A stretch of DNA of 64,000 bases from Alteromonas gracilis. GTDB lineage: Bacteria; Pseudomonadota; Gammaproteobacteria; Enterobacterales; Alteromonadaceae. Within the stretch, counting starts at the first letter, position 1. The number at the start of each line of letters is the position of its first letter. This document shows, in pieces, positions 27,885-36,433 of this stretch. Where the stretch lies: the NCBI RefSeq assembly GCF_002993325.1, contig NZ_PVNO01000023.1, positions 62,001 through 126,000 of the forward strand. The letters are read 5' to 3'. The notes below the pieces were generated by a model. That model did no database searches. It saw only the letters and a list, made by a program, of their open reading frames with translations, and was not told where the DNA came from. A program made the translations under genes and the position numbers.

Positions 27885-29090
27885 ATGCAAAACGTTAAAA
27901 AAATCGTACTGGCCTATTCAGGCGGGCTTGATACATCAGCCATCATTCCATGGCTAAAAGAAAATTATGGCTGTGAAGTTGTCGCGTTTGCGGCAGATGT
28001 GGGCCAAGGTGATGAAGAGCTTGAAGGCCTTCATGAAAAAGCTATCGCGTCTGGCGCGAGCGAGTGCCACATTGTTGATTTAAAAGAAGAGTTCGTAAGC
28101 GAGTATATCTTCCCTACTATCACGACAGGTGCGGTATACGAAGGTGAATATTTATTAGGTACGTCGATGGCGCGCCCGGTCATCGCCAAAGCGCAAGTTG
28201 AGATTGCCCGTAAAGTAGGTGCCGACGCGCTTTGCCACGGTTGTACCGGTAAAGGTAACGACCAAGTGCGTTTTGAAAGCACCTTTGCCGCCCTTGCTCC
28301 AGATCTTACCGTTATCGCGCCTTGGCGTGAGTGGGATATGGTAAGCCGCGAAGACTTACTTGCATACCTAGCTGAGCGCAATATTGCGACAACAGCGTCA
28401 GCGACAAAGATTTACAGCCGTGATGCAAACGCATGGCACATTTCACACGAAGGTGGCGAGCTTGAAGATCCATGGCAAGAGCCTACCAAGCAAGTGTGGA
28501 CGCTAACGGTAGATCCAGAAGATGCGCCAGATACACCTGAGCGCGTAACCCTGTCTTTTGACGAAGGTAAGCTGACCCATGTTGATGGTGAAGCATTATC
28601 GCCTTATCAAGCTCTCGTTAAGCTCAATACAGTAGCGGCAGCGCACGGTGTAGGCCGTATCGACATTGTTGAAAACCGTCTTGTAGGCATGAAGTCTCGC
28701 GGCTGCTATGAAACGCCAGGAGGCACCGTACTGCTTAAAGCCTATAAAGCGCTTGAAACCATGGTGCTAGACAAAGCAGCACTTAAGTACCGTGAGCAAA
28801 TTGGCCTTGAGTTTTCACACGTTATGTATGATGGCCGTTGGTTTACGGCTCTTAACGATGCATTACTTGCAGGTGCTGCGTCTTTTGCCAAGAAAGTCAC
28901 GGGCGATATCGTCGTTAAGCTTTATAAAGGCCAAGCTACGGTTACACAACGCCGCTCACCTAACAGCCTTTACTCTGAAGACTTCGCTACCTTTGGTGCT
29001 GACGATGTTTACGACCAGAAGCACGCTGAAGGCTTTATCCGCCTTTTCAGCCTTTCAAGTCGTATTGAAGCACTAAAAAAACAAGGTTAA
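27885..29090 (+). CDS. argG: Argininosuccinate synthase
   Basis: This enzyme joins citrulline and aspartate with ATP to give argininosuccinate. The 401-residue protein has the PP-loop [18 protein letters not shown] (about residues 7-24), [27 protein letters not shown] (about 118-132), and [17 protein letters not shown] lies before the ATG. It sits 25 bases after argF and about 73 bases before argH, with a strong hairpin in that gap. The assignment is secure. Confidence 0.98.
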   Translation: MQNVKKIVLAYSGGLDTSAIIPWLKENYGCEVVAFAADVGQGDEELEGLHEKAIASGASECHIVDLKEEFVSEYIFPTITTGAVYEGEYLLGTSMARPVIAKAQVEIARKVGADALCHGCTGKGNDQVRFESTFAALAPDLTVIAPWREWDMVSREDLLAYLAERNIATTASATKIYSRDANAWHISHEGGELEDPWQEPTKQVWTLTVDPEDAPDTPERVTLSFDEGKLTHVDGEALSPYQALVKLNTVAAAHGVGRIDIVENRLVGMKSRGCYETPGGTVLLKAYKALETMVLDKAALKYREQIGLEFSHVMYDGRWFTALNDALLAGAASFAKKVTGDIVVKLYKGQATVTQRRSPNSLYSEDFATFGADDVYDQKHAEGFIRLFSLSSRIEALKKQG

Positions 29091-29099
29091 TTGTTTACC

Positions 29100-29125
29100 G
29101 CGCGTAGCTTTTAGCAGCTACGCGC
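29100..29125 (+). repeat. Hairpin between argG and argH
   Basis: A perfect 9-bp stem, GCGCGTAGC with GCTACGCGC around an eight-base loop, lies in the 73-base gap between argG and argH. No T-run follows, so it is not a normal terminator. It may be an mRNA stability or processing element that changes the argG to argH ratio. Confidence 0.6.
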
Positions 29126-29163
29126 AGGTAGCAAAGGCAAACAAAGTATTTAAGGAGCATCAC

Positions 29164-30546
29164 ATGGCGTTGTGGGGTGGCCGGTTTGAATCCGGTGCAA
29201 GTAGTATGTTTAAACAGGTTAACGATTCTCTGCCGTTTGACCAAGTTATGGCAAGCCAAGATATTCAAGGCTCTATCAGCTGGTCTCGTGCGCTGCAAAA
29301 GGCAGGCGTATTGACCGTTGACGAGCAAGCCCAGCTTGAAGCGGCACTAAGCGAGTTAAAAGCGAAAGCTGATGTAGGTGAATTAGACTTTAACGCATCG
29401 AGCGAAGAAGATATTCATAGCTTTGTAGAAGCTGCGCTTATTGAAAAGCTTGGTGACATTGGTCGTAAGCTTCATACCGGACGTAGCCGAAACGACCAGG
29501 TTGCCACCGACTTTCGCTTGTGGGTACGTGAACATATTGCCTCACTTCGCGCTGATGTTCTAGGTGTGATCAAATCGCTTCTTAATGCCGCAAGCCGCCA
29601 TCAAGAAGCCATTATTCCAGGTTACACGCATTTGCAACGTGCACAGCCTATTCACTTCGCACACTGGTGCTTAGCATACGTTGAAATGTTAAAGCGTGAT
29701 TTAAGCCGTTTAGACGACTTAAAAGTACGCATGAATCAGTGCCCTTTAGGTTCTGGCGCGTTGGCAGGTACGACTTTCCCTGTCGATCGTTACGCGATTG
29801 CAGAAGAGTTAGGCTTTGACTCTCCATGCCTTAACAGCTTAGACGCTGTATCTGACAGAGATTTTGTGCTTGAGCTTTTGTTTGTGGCCAGCACCAGCAT
29901 GATGCACTTGTCACGTCTTGCCGAAGATATGATTTTCTATAACTCTGGCGAAGCAGGGTTCTTACAGCTTGGTGATAGCGTAACTTCTGGTTCGTCGCTA
30001 ATGCCACAGAAGAAAAACCCCGATGCGTTAGAGCTGATGCGCGGCAAATGTGGCCGTGTGTTTGGTTCTTTGCAGGCACTGTTGGTTACCATGAAAGGCC
30101 TTCCTCTTGCGTATAACAAAGACATGCAAGAAGACAAAGAGGGCGCTATCGATACGGTAAATCAGTGGCACATTTGTCTATGTATTGCCAGCGAAGTGCT
30201 TGACTCACTGCAGCTAAACGAAGAACGCTGCCGCGTTGCGGCAACCCAAGGGTTTTCTAATGCAACCGAGCTTGCAGATTACCTGGTTGGTAAAGGTGTG
30301 CCGTTTAGAACAGGCCACGATATTGCAGGGCGCGTTGTGCTTCAGGCCATCGACAAAGGCTGTGCCATTGAAGATTTGCCATTAAGCGACATGCAGGCGA
30401 TTTGCGACAAAATTGAAGACGACGTATACCCAGTACTACAGCTAGAGTACGGCGTAAATCAACGCAATATCTTAGGCGGTACCAGCAAAGAAACCGTGAC
30501 AAAAGCACTGTATCAAGAGCTGGAAGACTTGGACAAGCAAGGGTAG
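29164..30546 (+). CDS. argH: Argininosuccinate lyase
   Basis: This enzyme splits argininosuccinate to arginine and fumarate. The 460-residue protein has the N-terminal MALWGGRFESGAS, the HTGRSRNDQVATDFRLW motif (about residues 103-119), GYTHLQRAQPIHFAHW (about 155-170), and the fumarase-superfamily signature GSSLMPQKKNPDALELMRG (about 277-295). AAGGAG precedes the ATG. It is the plain lyase: the argH/argA fusion known from vibrios and some alteromonads is not present. A separate argA follows 18 bases later. Confidence 0.98.
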   Translation: MALWGGRFESGASSMFKQVNDSLPFDQVMASQDIQGSISWSRALQKAGVLTVDEQAQLEAALSELKAKADVGELDFNASSEEDIHSFVEAALIEKLGDIGRKLHTGRSRNDQVATDFRLWVREHIASLRADVLGVIKSLLNAASRHQEAIIPGYTHLQRAQPIHFAHWCLAYVEMLKRDLSRLDDLKVRMNQCPLGSGALAGTTFPVDRYAIAEELGFDSPCLNSLDAVSDRDFVLELLFVASTSMMHLSRLAEDMIFYNSGEAGFLQLGDSVTSGSSLMPQKKNPDALELMRGKCGRVFGSLQALLVTMKGLPLAYNKDMQEDKEGAIDTVNQWHICLCIASEVLDSLQLNEERCRVAATQGFSNATELADYLVGKGVPFRTGHDIAGRVVLQAIDKGCAIEDLPLSDMQAICDKIEDDVYPVLQLEYGVNQRNILGGTSKETVTKALYQELEDLDKQG

Positions 30547-30564
30547 CGACAAGGAACTGCTTAG

Positions 30565-31875
30565 ATGGTATTAGCGCATCATGACGGCATAAAACTGTTT
30601 CGCAGTTCACTGCCCTATATTAATGCTCACCAGGGAAAGACGTTCGTTTTGATGTTCGGTGGCGAAGCCATTGAACATCCTAACTTCCCTAATATTATTC
30701 ACGACATTGCCCTGCTTAATAGCCTAGGCGTGCGCGTAGTTGTAGTACACGGTGCCCGCCCGCAAATAGATCAGCGTGTTGCCCTACGCAATATTGAAGG
30801 TCGCTTTGACAGCGGCGTACGCATTACCGACAAGCAAACCCTTGAGTGCGTAAAAGATGCCGCCGGTTCAGTTCGCTCTCAGGTTGAAGCTTTGCTTACT
30901 ATGGGCTTACCTAACTCACCTATGCATGGCTCGCAAATACGTGTGTGCTCGGGGAACTTGGTGGTTGCTAAGCCGATGGGTGTGCGCAATGGGGTAGACT
31001 TTGAAAATACCGGCCTTGTACGCCGCATCGATACCACGGGCATTAATGACCACCTAAACGATGGCTCTATTGTGCTGCTATCGCCTATGGGCTATTCATC
31101 AACAGGAGAAGTGTTCAACCTATCTCATGAAGATGTAGCCACACAGGCGGCTATTGCCCTTAAAGCTGACAAGCTTATCGTGTTTTCAAACTTCGATGGC
31201 ATATACAATCGCGAAGGTCGATTGCTTCGCACCATTGAACGTCCTCAGTTAGAGCAACTGATCATGGCGGGAGACATCACCACCGAAGCTACCGTACTGA
31301 GCGCCCTTACCACCAGCGTTGCCGCTGGCGTGCCTCGCGCCCACTGTATCAGCTATGAAAAAGACGGCGCATTGCTGCAAGAGTTGTTCACGCGTGACGG
31401 TACCGGCTCTTTGGTAATGGAACACCACTACGAACAATTACGTGCAGCGACTATCGAAGATGTGGGCGGTATCTTAAAGCTGATAAAACCGCTAGAGGAA
31501 AGCGGTGTGTTAGTTAAGCGCTCTAGAGAGCGTTTAGAGAACGAAATCAACCAGTTTATCGTTATAGTGCGAGACGGCATGATCATCGCGTGCGCAGCTT
31601 TGTATTTATATCCTGAAGACGGCTGTGCCGAATTAGCTTGTGTGGCTACCCACCAAGACTATCGCGGCAAAAACCGAGGCGAACGGATTCTAGATGAAGT
31701 GCGCGCCCGTGCTAAAGAAGCAGGTATTGAGCGTATTTTTGTGCTTACAACCGTTACTGCCCATTGGTTTTTAGAGCAAGGCTTTGAGCCTGCTGACATC
31801 AGCGCGTTGCCGGCGGTGAAAAAAGAGCTGTATAACTTCCAGCGGAATTCGAAAGTATTCACGCTACCTGTTTAA
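30565..31875 (+). CDS. argA: N-acetylglutamate synthase (classical two-domain form)
   Basis: This is the first step of arginine synthesis, acetyl-CoA plus glutamate to N-acetylglutamate. The 436-residue protein has an N-terminal amino-acid-kinase-like domain (about residues 1-280, with FVLMFGGEAIEHPNF and VVVVHGARPQIDQR). A C-terminal GNAT domain (about 290-430) has YLYPEDGCAELACVATHQDYRGKNRGERIL, and then HWFLEQGFEPADI. This layout matches E. coli ArgA, which is inhibited by arginine. The start gives alignment with ArgA from about residue 11. It is the last gene of the cluster and is followed by a long inverted repeat. Confidence 0.96.
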   Translation: MVLAHHDGIKLFRSSLPYINAHQGKTFVLMFGGEAIEHPNFPNIIHDIALLNSLGVRVVVVHGARPQIDQRVALRNIEGRFDSGVRITDKQTLECVKDAAGSVRSQVEALLTMGLPNSPMHGSQIRVCSGNLVVAKPMGVRNGVDFENTGLVRRIDTTGINDHLNDGSIVLLSPMGYSSTGEVFNLSHEDVATQAAIALKADKLIVFSNFDGIYNREGRLLRTIERPQLEQLIMAGDITTEATVLSALTTSVAAGVPRAHCISYEKDGALLQELFTRDGTGSLVMEHHYEQLRAATIEDVGGILKLIKPLEESGVLVKRSRERLENEINQFIVIVRDGMIIACAALYLYPEDGCAELACVATHQDYRGKNRGERILDEVRARAKEAGIERIFVLTTVTAHWFLEQGFEPADISALPAVKKELYNFQRNSKVFTLPV

Positions 31876-31892
31876 GTCATTACTTTTTAAAT

Positions 31893-31939
31893 CGCGAATG
31901 CTATAGCTTATCTATCCCAGCTAAGCTTTAGCATTTGCG
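31893..31939 (+). repeat. Long imperfect inverted repeat after argA
   Basis: Arms of 18 bases (31893-31910 and 31922-31939) pair at 16 positions around an 11-base loop. The element starts 17 bases after the argA stop. No T-run follows, so it is either a Rho-dependent 3' end stabiliser, an attenuator or a binding site. Confidence 0.55.
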
Positions 31940-32065
31940 TGCCAACAACTTATCTACTTGTCATTACTTAGCCATTATCATTAGTAAAATAAATAATTAG
32001 CATGTTGCGTTTTGTGTGTGCGGAGGGTTTACTGGTTAGACCAGAACAGTTTTAGAGACTTCTTC

Positions 32066-32962
32066 ATGTCGAGCATATCAGAGCAAAACGACACCGAAAC
32101 CAACATCAATGTGAAAGATATCACCATTGTTTGCGCGGACAGCGCACCTCTTGCCGCCTCCCTGTTCTCTCCAAGTCTACCAGCAAAAGCGGCAATTATG
32201 ATTGGCCCTGCAACGGGTATCAAACGCCAGTTTTACCGCGCTTTTGCCACCTATTTGGCTGAGCAAGGGTTTGGCGTTATAACGTATGATAATAGAGGCA
32301 TTGGCGATTCAGTAAAAGGCAGCGTTAAACAAAGCGATGCATCGCTAGTAACCTGGGGCGAGCAAGATATGCCAGCAGTACTAGAATCACTCAAACTTCA
32401 CTTCCCCCATGTGCCTTATTTTCTCGTTGGTCATAGCGCGGGGGGCCAGCTGCTTGGCTTAATGTACAACGTTCGCGACCTTACTGCTTTTTGTAACTTC
32501 GGCAGTTCATCAGGCAGCTTACGCAACATGCGCAAAAGCTATTTAATCAAAGCCCATTTTTTTATGAATGTCTTTATTCCCGTGAGTAATTTACTGTTCG
32601 GCCATACGAAATCTCAGTGGGTAGGTATGGGAGAACCATTACCTAAAAAGGTGGCGCGCCAATGGCAAAAATGGTGTAACGGTAGAGGCTACGTAAAAAC
32701 AGGGTTTGGTAGCGATGTTATTCAGCACCACTACGACACCATTCAGATACCTTCTAAATGGCTTCTCGCCAACGACGATGACATTGCTAATATTCGTAAC
32801 GTTCACGATATGCTCAGCGTGTTCCCTAATATGGACGCTGAAATTGAAGAGCTTGAACCAAAAGCACTGAACGTAAATGAGATAGGCCATATGAAATTCT
32901 TTTCCAGAAAGTGCCAGCACTTGTGGCCCAAAGTAACAGACTATTTTAAGCGCTACATGTAG
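32066..32962 (+). CDS. Alpha/beta hydrolase
   Basis: This cytoplasmic hydrolase of about 298 residues belongs to the uncharacterised YheT/serine aminopeptidase-like group. Visible elements are AAIMIGPATGIKRQFYRAFATYLAEQGFGVITYDNRGIGDS (oxyanion region and first strands), the nucleophile elbow FLVGHSAGGQLLGLM (Ser about 131), and a C-terminal acid and His region (LANDDDIANIRNV, then INEIGHMKFF read as NEIGHMKF). The ATG at 32066 was preferred to an upstream in-frame start with no resemblance. It is followed 128 bases later by a TetR regulator gene in the same direction. The substrate is unknown. Confidence 0.78.
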   Translation: MSSISEQNDTETNINVKDITIVCADSAPLAASLFSPSLPAKAAIMIGPATGIKRQFYRAFATYLAEQGFGVITYDNRGIGDSVKGSVKQSDASLVTWGEQDMPAVLESLKLHFPHVPYFLVGHSAGGQLLGLMYNVRDLTAFCNFGSSSGSLRNMRKSYLIKAHFFMNVFIPVSNLLFGHTKSQWVGMGEPLPKKVARQWQKWCNGRGYVKTGFGSDVIQHHYDTIQIPSKWLLANDDDIANIRNVHDMLSVFPNMDAEIEELEPKALNVNEIGHMKFFSRKCQHLWPKVTDYFKRYM

Positions 32963-33047
32963 GCAGGCTTTCCTAAGTTTGTGCCAAAAAACAGAGCGAT
33001 AAAAATGTAGATACAGTTGCGCAACTCGCGAATTCTTAATCTATAGT

Positions 33048-33062
33048 TATAACTGCGTTATA
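33048..33062. promoter_or_regulatory. Palindromic operator candidate for the TetR regulator
   Basis: TATAAC-TGC-GTTATA is a perfect palindrome with 6-bp arms, centred 36 bases before the start of the TetR gene. A second palindrome, GTTGCGCAAC, lies nearby at 33017-33026. Size and place fit an autoregulated TetR operator. Confidence 0.5.
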
Positions 33063-33090
33063 GGCCATAACTTCTACTCGATAAAATAAT

Positions 33091-33663
33091 ATGAATAACA
33101 AAGAAAAAATACTGCAGGCGGCATCTGAACTCTTTAGCGAGGAGGGGGACGATGCTTTGAGCGTGCGCAACATTGCTAAGCGCGCCAATTTATCAACCAT
33201 TGGCATTTACAGTCATTTTAAGGGCAAACAGGGTATTCTCAACGCTTTGTGTCAACAAGCTTGCGAAGTGCTAGCTCAAAGCATTCTGCGTGCTAATGGA
33301 AATACGGCCTCAGATAAGGTTCTTGATGCCTGCGAGAATATATTAAGCTACGCCGAATCTAATACGGCACATTATCAGTTGATATTTGGCGGCAGCACCT
33401 CGTTTTTTTCGATGACCGAAGAGACGATGACAGCCAAATCAACATTAATCGAAACAATGGCAGGGTTATGCAAAACGCTTCCCAAAAAACAGGTATCAAG
33501 TGACAAAGCCGTGATAATCGCAACACAAGTCATGGCCTTAACCCATGGTTATATTCAGTTTTTTCAAAGCAATCACTCACCAGAGCTTACTCAGACCAAT
33601 TGGAAAGATAAAGCACTCCAAGCTGTACGGCTTCATGTTTACGCAATAGTTGCTACCCAATAG
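33091..33663 (+). CDS. TetR/AcrR-family transcriptional regulator
   Basis: This 190-residue regulator has an N-terminal TetR helix-turn-helix (about residues 3-50: KEKILQAASELFSEEGDDALSVRNIAKRANLSTIGIYSHFKGKQGIL). The ligand-binding C-terminal domain is all helical, with the TetR_C-type segment near residues 80-185. It follows the alpha/beta hydrolase gene in the same direction, so that hydrolase is a candidate target. A palindrome just upstream of its start suggests autoregulation. The ligand is unknown. Confidence 0.88.
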   Translation: MNNKEKILQAASELFSEEGDDALSVRNIAKRANLSTIGIYSHFKGKQGILNALCQQACEVLAQSILRANGNTASDKVLDACENILSYAESNTAHYQLIFGGSTSFFSMTEETMTAKSTLIETMAGLCKTLPKKQVSSDKAVIIATQVMALTHGYIQFFQSNHSPELTQTNWKDKALQAVRLHVYAIVATQ

Positions 33664-34010
33664 CATATTGCGAAGAGTACAGTTAAAGGCATGACACCTG
33701 TAACCACACCGTGCATTTAGCTAGAACTTAGCTAAAACAGCGAGGGGCAGAGTAGCTTTCCTAAAACTAACTCTGACCCCATTTGTTTTATCTACTGGCT
33801 ACCGCCTTTCTAACCCGAGCGCCATAGTCACTATGCGCCAAATCGTATTGCACGAACATGGTTTCTTGAACGTCTTGTGTCGCTTGGCTTAGTCGCTGAA
33901 CGAACATTTACTCACTCAAAAAAGGCAACACCATTACTTTTTTGCAATTTAAGTCTGATAAATGTCCGCATACGTAAGAGACAGACAAAAGCTCTGCCAA
34001 CAAGATAACG
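33664..34010. other. Intergenic region holding a REP-like palindrome
   Basis: This 347-base stretch has no recognised gene. Its one clear element is the REP-like palindrome at 33744-33780, listed separately. The rest should contain the promoter of the 34011 gene. Confidence 0.4.
33744..33780. repeat. REP-like palindrome, copy A
   Basis: Arms GGGGCAGAGTAG (33744-33755) and CTAACTCTGACCCC (33767-33780) pair with two single-base gaps. The GGGGTCAGAGT/ACTCTGACCCC end is the type found with REP-associated (IS200-like, RAYT) transposases in gammaproteobacteria. The same end recurs three times at 34545-34656. Confidence 0.65.
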
Positions 34011-34538
34011 ATGACTAAGCCGCTGATTTATATAACCGGGGCCGTGATGCTATGTATTATCGCCAAAGCATCGTGGAATACCTTCACTTTTTTAATGCAA
34101 ATTAATGATAAGAATCATGAGCTCACTTTTATGGGTAGTTCTGGTTGGCAGTGGCACGACAAAAAACTGGGTATACAAATTAAACGGGTAGAAGCTCAGT
34201 TACCCGCGTTAAGAAAAGTGTCAGAGAATAAAGAATATGCATCTCTTGTAACCATTACGGAGAATGGAAACTATCGTGGTTTTGTATTTTTCAACGAGGC
34301 ATGTGAGGAAGGCTCAATCGTTTCTGAACGAGTCACCTATAATCAAACAGAGCAACCTAAGCTTGAAGTGTTACATTGCCTTCACGGTAAACTGGTGTAT
34401 ATGAAAACGTGGACGTCTGTACCTGCCATAAAATGGCGTGGCCGTGTGGGCAACTTTGAATTTGATGAAGATTTGAACGAATGGGATTTCACCCCACTCC
34501 AACAAGCATACTTAAAGAGTGTGGCAGAGCTTATCTGA
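34011..34538 (+). CDS. Unrecognised membrane-anchored protein
   Basis: This 175-residue protein was not recognised. It has one N-terminal hydrophobic segment (about residues 5-20, IYITGAVMLCIIAKAS) and then a mixed alpha/beta soluble region with several Trp and charged residues. Two cysteines (in NEACEEGS and LHCLHG) could pair in the periplasm. There is no lipobox. The gene lies between two REP-like palindromes (33744-33780 and 34545-34656), so it may have arrived with, or be bordered by, mobile repeats. An ATG just after AAGATAACG is the likely start. Function unknown. Confidence 0.6.
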   Translation: MTKPLIYITGAVMLCIIAKASWNTFTFLMQINDKNHELTFMGSSGWQWHDKKLGIQIKRVEAQLPALRKVSENKEYASLVTITENGNYRGFVFFNEACEEGSIVSERVTYNQTEQPKLEVLHCLHGKLVYMKTWTSVPAIKWRGRVGNFEFDEDLNEWDFTPLQQAYLKSVAELI

Positions 34539-34544
34539 AAATTT

Positions 34545-34656
34545 GGGGTCAGAGTACTTTTCGTCGATGCCCTTTCTAGGCATTGTGATGCTAAGAAGAT
34601 GATTAACATAACTAAAGTACACTGACCCCGTCATTTAAGTAATGTACTCTGACCCC
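34545..34656. repeat. REP-like element with perfect 13-bp terminal inverted repeats, copy B
   Basis: GGGGTCAGAGTAC at 34545-34557 is the exact complement of GTACTCTGACCCC at 34644-34656. A third, slightly changed end (GTACACTGACCCC) lies at 34617-34629. A small inner hairpin (ATGCC/GGCAT) lies near 34567-34583. This looks like a small composite REP or MITE, mobilised in trans by a RAYT-type transposase not present in this window. Confidence 0.7.
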
Positions 34657-34661
34657 ATTAT

Positions 34662-35519
34662 TTAGGTGTTGGCGAGCGCGTTGTCGATATCTTTGGCGCT
34701 GTGGCGGTTTTCTAACTGGCCATCATCGCCCCAGGTTTTATTAACAATACGGCCACGCTTTACCCCTTCACGCTGCTCTAGCTGCTTAGCCCAGCGAACT
34801 AAATTAGTATACTCATGCACCTGAAGAAAGGTTGCGGCATCGTATAAGTTGCCCAGTACCAGGTTGCCGTACCATGGCCAGATCGCTATATCAGCAATGC
34901 TGTATTCACTGCCTGCCATGAACTCATTGTTCGCTAAGTGTTTGTCTAGCACATCGAGTTGACGCTTGGTTTCCATGGTAAAGCGATTGATAGGGTATTC
35001 CATTGGATAAGGCGCATAGCTATAAAAGTGGCCGAATCCCCCGCCTAGGTATGGCGCTGAGCCCACCTGCCAGAATAGCCAGTTAAAGCATTCTGCTTTC
35101 GCGTGGGCGTCTTTAGGAATAAATTTTCCGAATTTTTCTGCTAGGTAGACCAATATTGAACCTGACTCGAACAGCTTGGTTTCTGGTGACGTTGTTGTGT
35201 CGACCATCGCAGGGATCTTACTATTCGGGTTCACGTCCACAAACCCAGAGGAAAACTGATCGCCCTCGCCAATGTTTATTAGCCACGCATCGTATTCTGC
35301 TTCGCCGACACCGGCAGCCAACAGTTCTTCAAGCATAATAGTCACTTTCTGCCCGTTAGGTGTAGCTAACGAATAAAGCTGTAAACCATGTTCGCCAGTG
35401 GATCGCGCTTTTTCGTGGGTCGAACCTGACACAGGGCGGTTGATACTGGCCCACTTGTTGCCATCATCTTCAGCCTGCGTCCAAACATCAGGTGGTGTGT
35501 AGTTACTTTCTGTCGACAT
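34662..35519 (-). CDS. yghU: YghU-type glutathione transferase (disulfide-bond oxidoreductase)
   Basis: This 285-residue protein closely follows E. coli YghU, a glutathione S-transferase-fold enzyme with organic hydroperoxide and disulfide reductase activity that binds two glutathione molecules. Key segments are INRPVSGSTHEKA near residue 26, a thioredoxin-like domain with LYSLATPNGQKVTIMLEELL (about 49-68), NPNSKIPAMVD, FESGSILVYLAEKFG, and a helical C-terminal domain with ADIAIWPWYG (about 210). AAGGGA precedes the ATG. It is a single gene next to a REP-like element. Confidence 0.94.
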   Translation of the reverse strand: MSTESNYTPPDVWTQAEDDGNKWASINRPVSGSTHEKARSTGEHGLQLYSLATPNGQKVTIMLEELLAAGVGEAEYDAWLINIGEGDQFSSGFVDVNPNSKIPAMVDTTTSPETKLFESGSILVYLAEKFGKFIPKDAHAKAECFNWLFWQVGSAPYLGGGFGHFYSYAPYPMEYPINRFTMETKRQLDVLDKHLANNEFMAGSEYSIADIAIWPWYGNLVLGNLYDAATFLQVHEYTNLVRWAKQLEQREGVKRGRIVNKTWGDDGQLENRHSAKDIDNALANT

Positions 35520-35640
35520 AGCAATTCCCTTAAATAGTTTTTAGGTGAAAGAGACATACTTCATAGCTGTAAAGAACGGCTTTTAAAGGCGTATGGCTCA
35601 CTATGTCGACTAATAAACAGCACTGCGCGATTACTGACAT

Positions 35641-35679
35641 AAAAAAGCCGCGTTTTATATAGATACAAAACACGGCTTT
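35641..35679 (-). terminator. Terminator after the small lipoprotein gene
   Basis: Arms AAAGCCGCGTTTT and AAAACACGGCTTT pair at all but one position. On the minus strand a run of six T follows. It lies about 130 bases past the stop of the 35812-36096 gene. Confidence 0.75.
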
Positions 35680-35811
35680 GTGAATAAAAGGCGAGCAGTC
35701 CATTGCCCGCAAACTGGTGCTAATCGATGTTTCTGATAATCAGCATCGATAAGTGATTGGTGCAGTTAACAGTCCCAACACCGATAACGTGTAGCATGTA
35801 TAACGTGTCAG

Positions 35812-36096
35812 CTAGTTTTGAACGTCGTAATAGGCGTCAATCAGTTCAGACTCGTCTAAGTAGGCGAACATTTCGCTTTGATGCTTTGCTGAAATATCTT
35901 GGGCCTGTTCAGTGGCATCGTTAATAGACGGAGAATAGGCTTCCGTGGGTATCTCTATCTGGGCTTCCACATTTTCGCTGGAGCTTTCGCATGCACAGAG
36001 TGTGGCAAGCGCCGCCATTACTAACGATGTAGAAAATGAACGTTTAACAATACGTTCATAACAAGAACCTACCTTATTTTCTAGTTGGGTCATCAT
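35812..36096 (-). CDS. Small putative lipoprotein
   Basis: This 94-residue protein is not recognised. It starts at the ATG at 36096, which has AAGAGG seven bases upstream. The N-terminal signal-like stretch (about residues 20-36, SFSTSLVMAALATLCAC) ends in LCAC. This is close to a lipobox with the second Cys as the lipid site, although Cys in the second position is unusual. The mature part is acidic (many Glu and Asp) with a short helix-prone end. It stands alone between yghU and maeA. A signal peptide is clear; lipidation is probable. Confidence 0.6.
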   Translation of the reverse strand: MMTQLENKVGSCYERIVKRSFSTSLVMAALATLCACESSSENVEAQIEIPTEAYSPSINDATEQAQDISAKHQSEMFAYLDESELIDAYYDVQN

Positions 36097-36388
36097 TGAC
36101 ACCTCTTGCTCCATTGCGAATATAACAATAGAGCAATCAATCATTGTGCCAAAATTGATTTATATCTATTTTTCAGTAAGTTAAGATTTGTAGACTGCTA
36201 GGGAAGAGATGTTTAGAAATAAAATGTTGCGCATAGGCAACACCCTTTTACAACTGAGTAGCGCCAATAATTGTAAGTGAACAAAACAAATACGCGTAAA
36301 CGGAGCAGCGTTCTTTCGATAATATAATGTGGCGCAAATATGCTGACCTTTCGTGCCTCTTTCGACATTGAACGTTATGCAAAACTAT
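36097..36388. other. Intergenic region, no gene seen
   Basis: About 290 bases of AT-rich sequence between the lipoprotein gene start and the maeA terminator. It should hold the promoter of the lipoprotein gene. I see no further gene or clear structure in it. Confidence 0.35.
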
Positions 36389-36417
36389 AAAAAAAGCAGG
36401 CAAGGCCTGCTTTTTTT
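36389..36417 (-). terminator. Terminator after maeA
   Basis: AAAAAGCAGG-CAAGG-CCTGCTTTTTTT, a GC-rich palindrome with A and T runs, lies about 17 bases past the maeA stop. Confidence 0.9.
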
Positions 36418-36433
36418 AAAACGTCAGCGTTAG

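Noticed and set aside
27885-29076. Long antisense and other-frame ORFs in argG and argH
   Set aside because: They are shadows of highly biased coding sequence, with no ribosome site or family resemblance.
35530-35712. A 60-codon minus-strand frame between yghU and the lipoprotein gene
   Set aside because: It contains the terminator hairpin and overlaps the yghU upstream region; no signal of coding.
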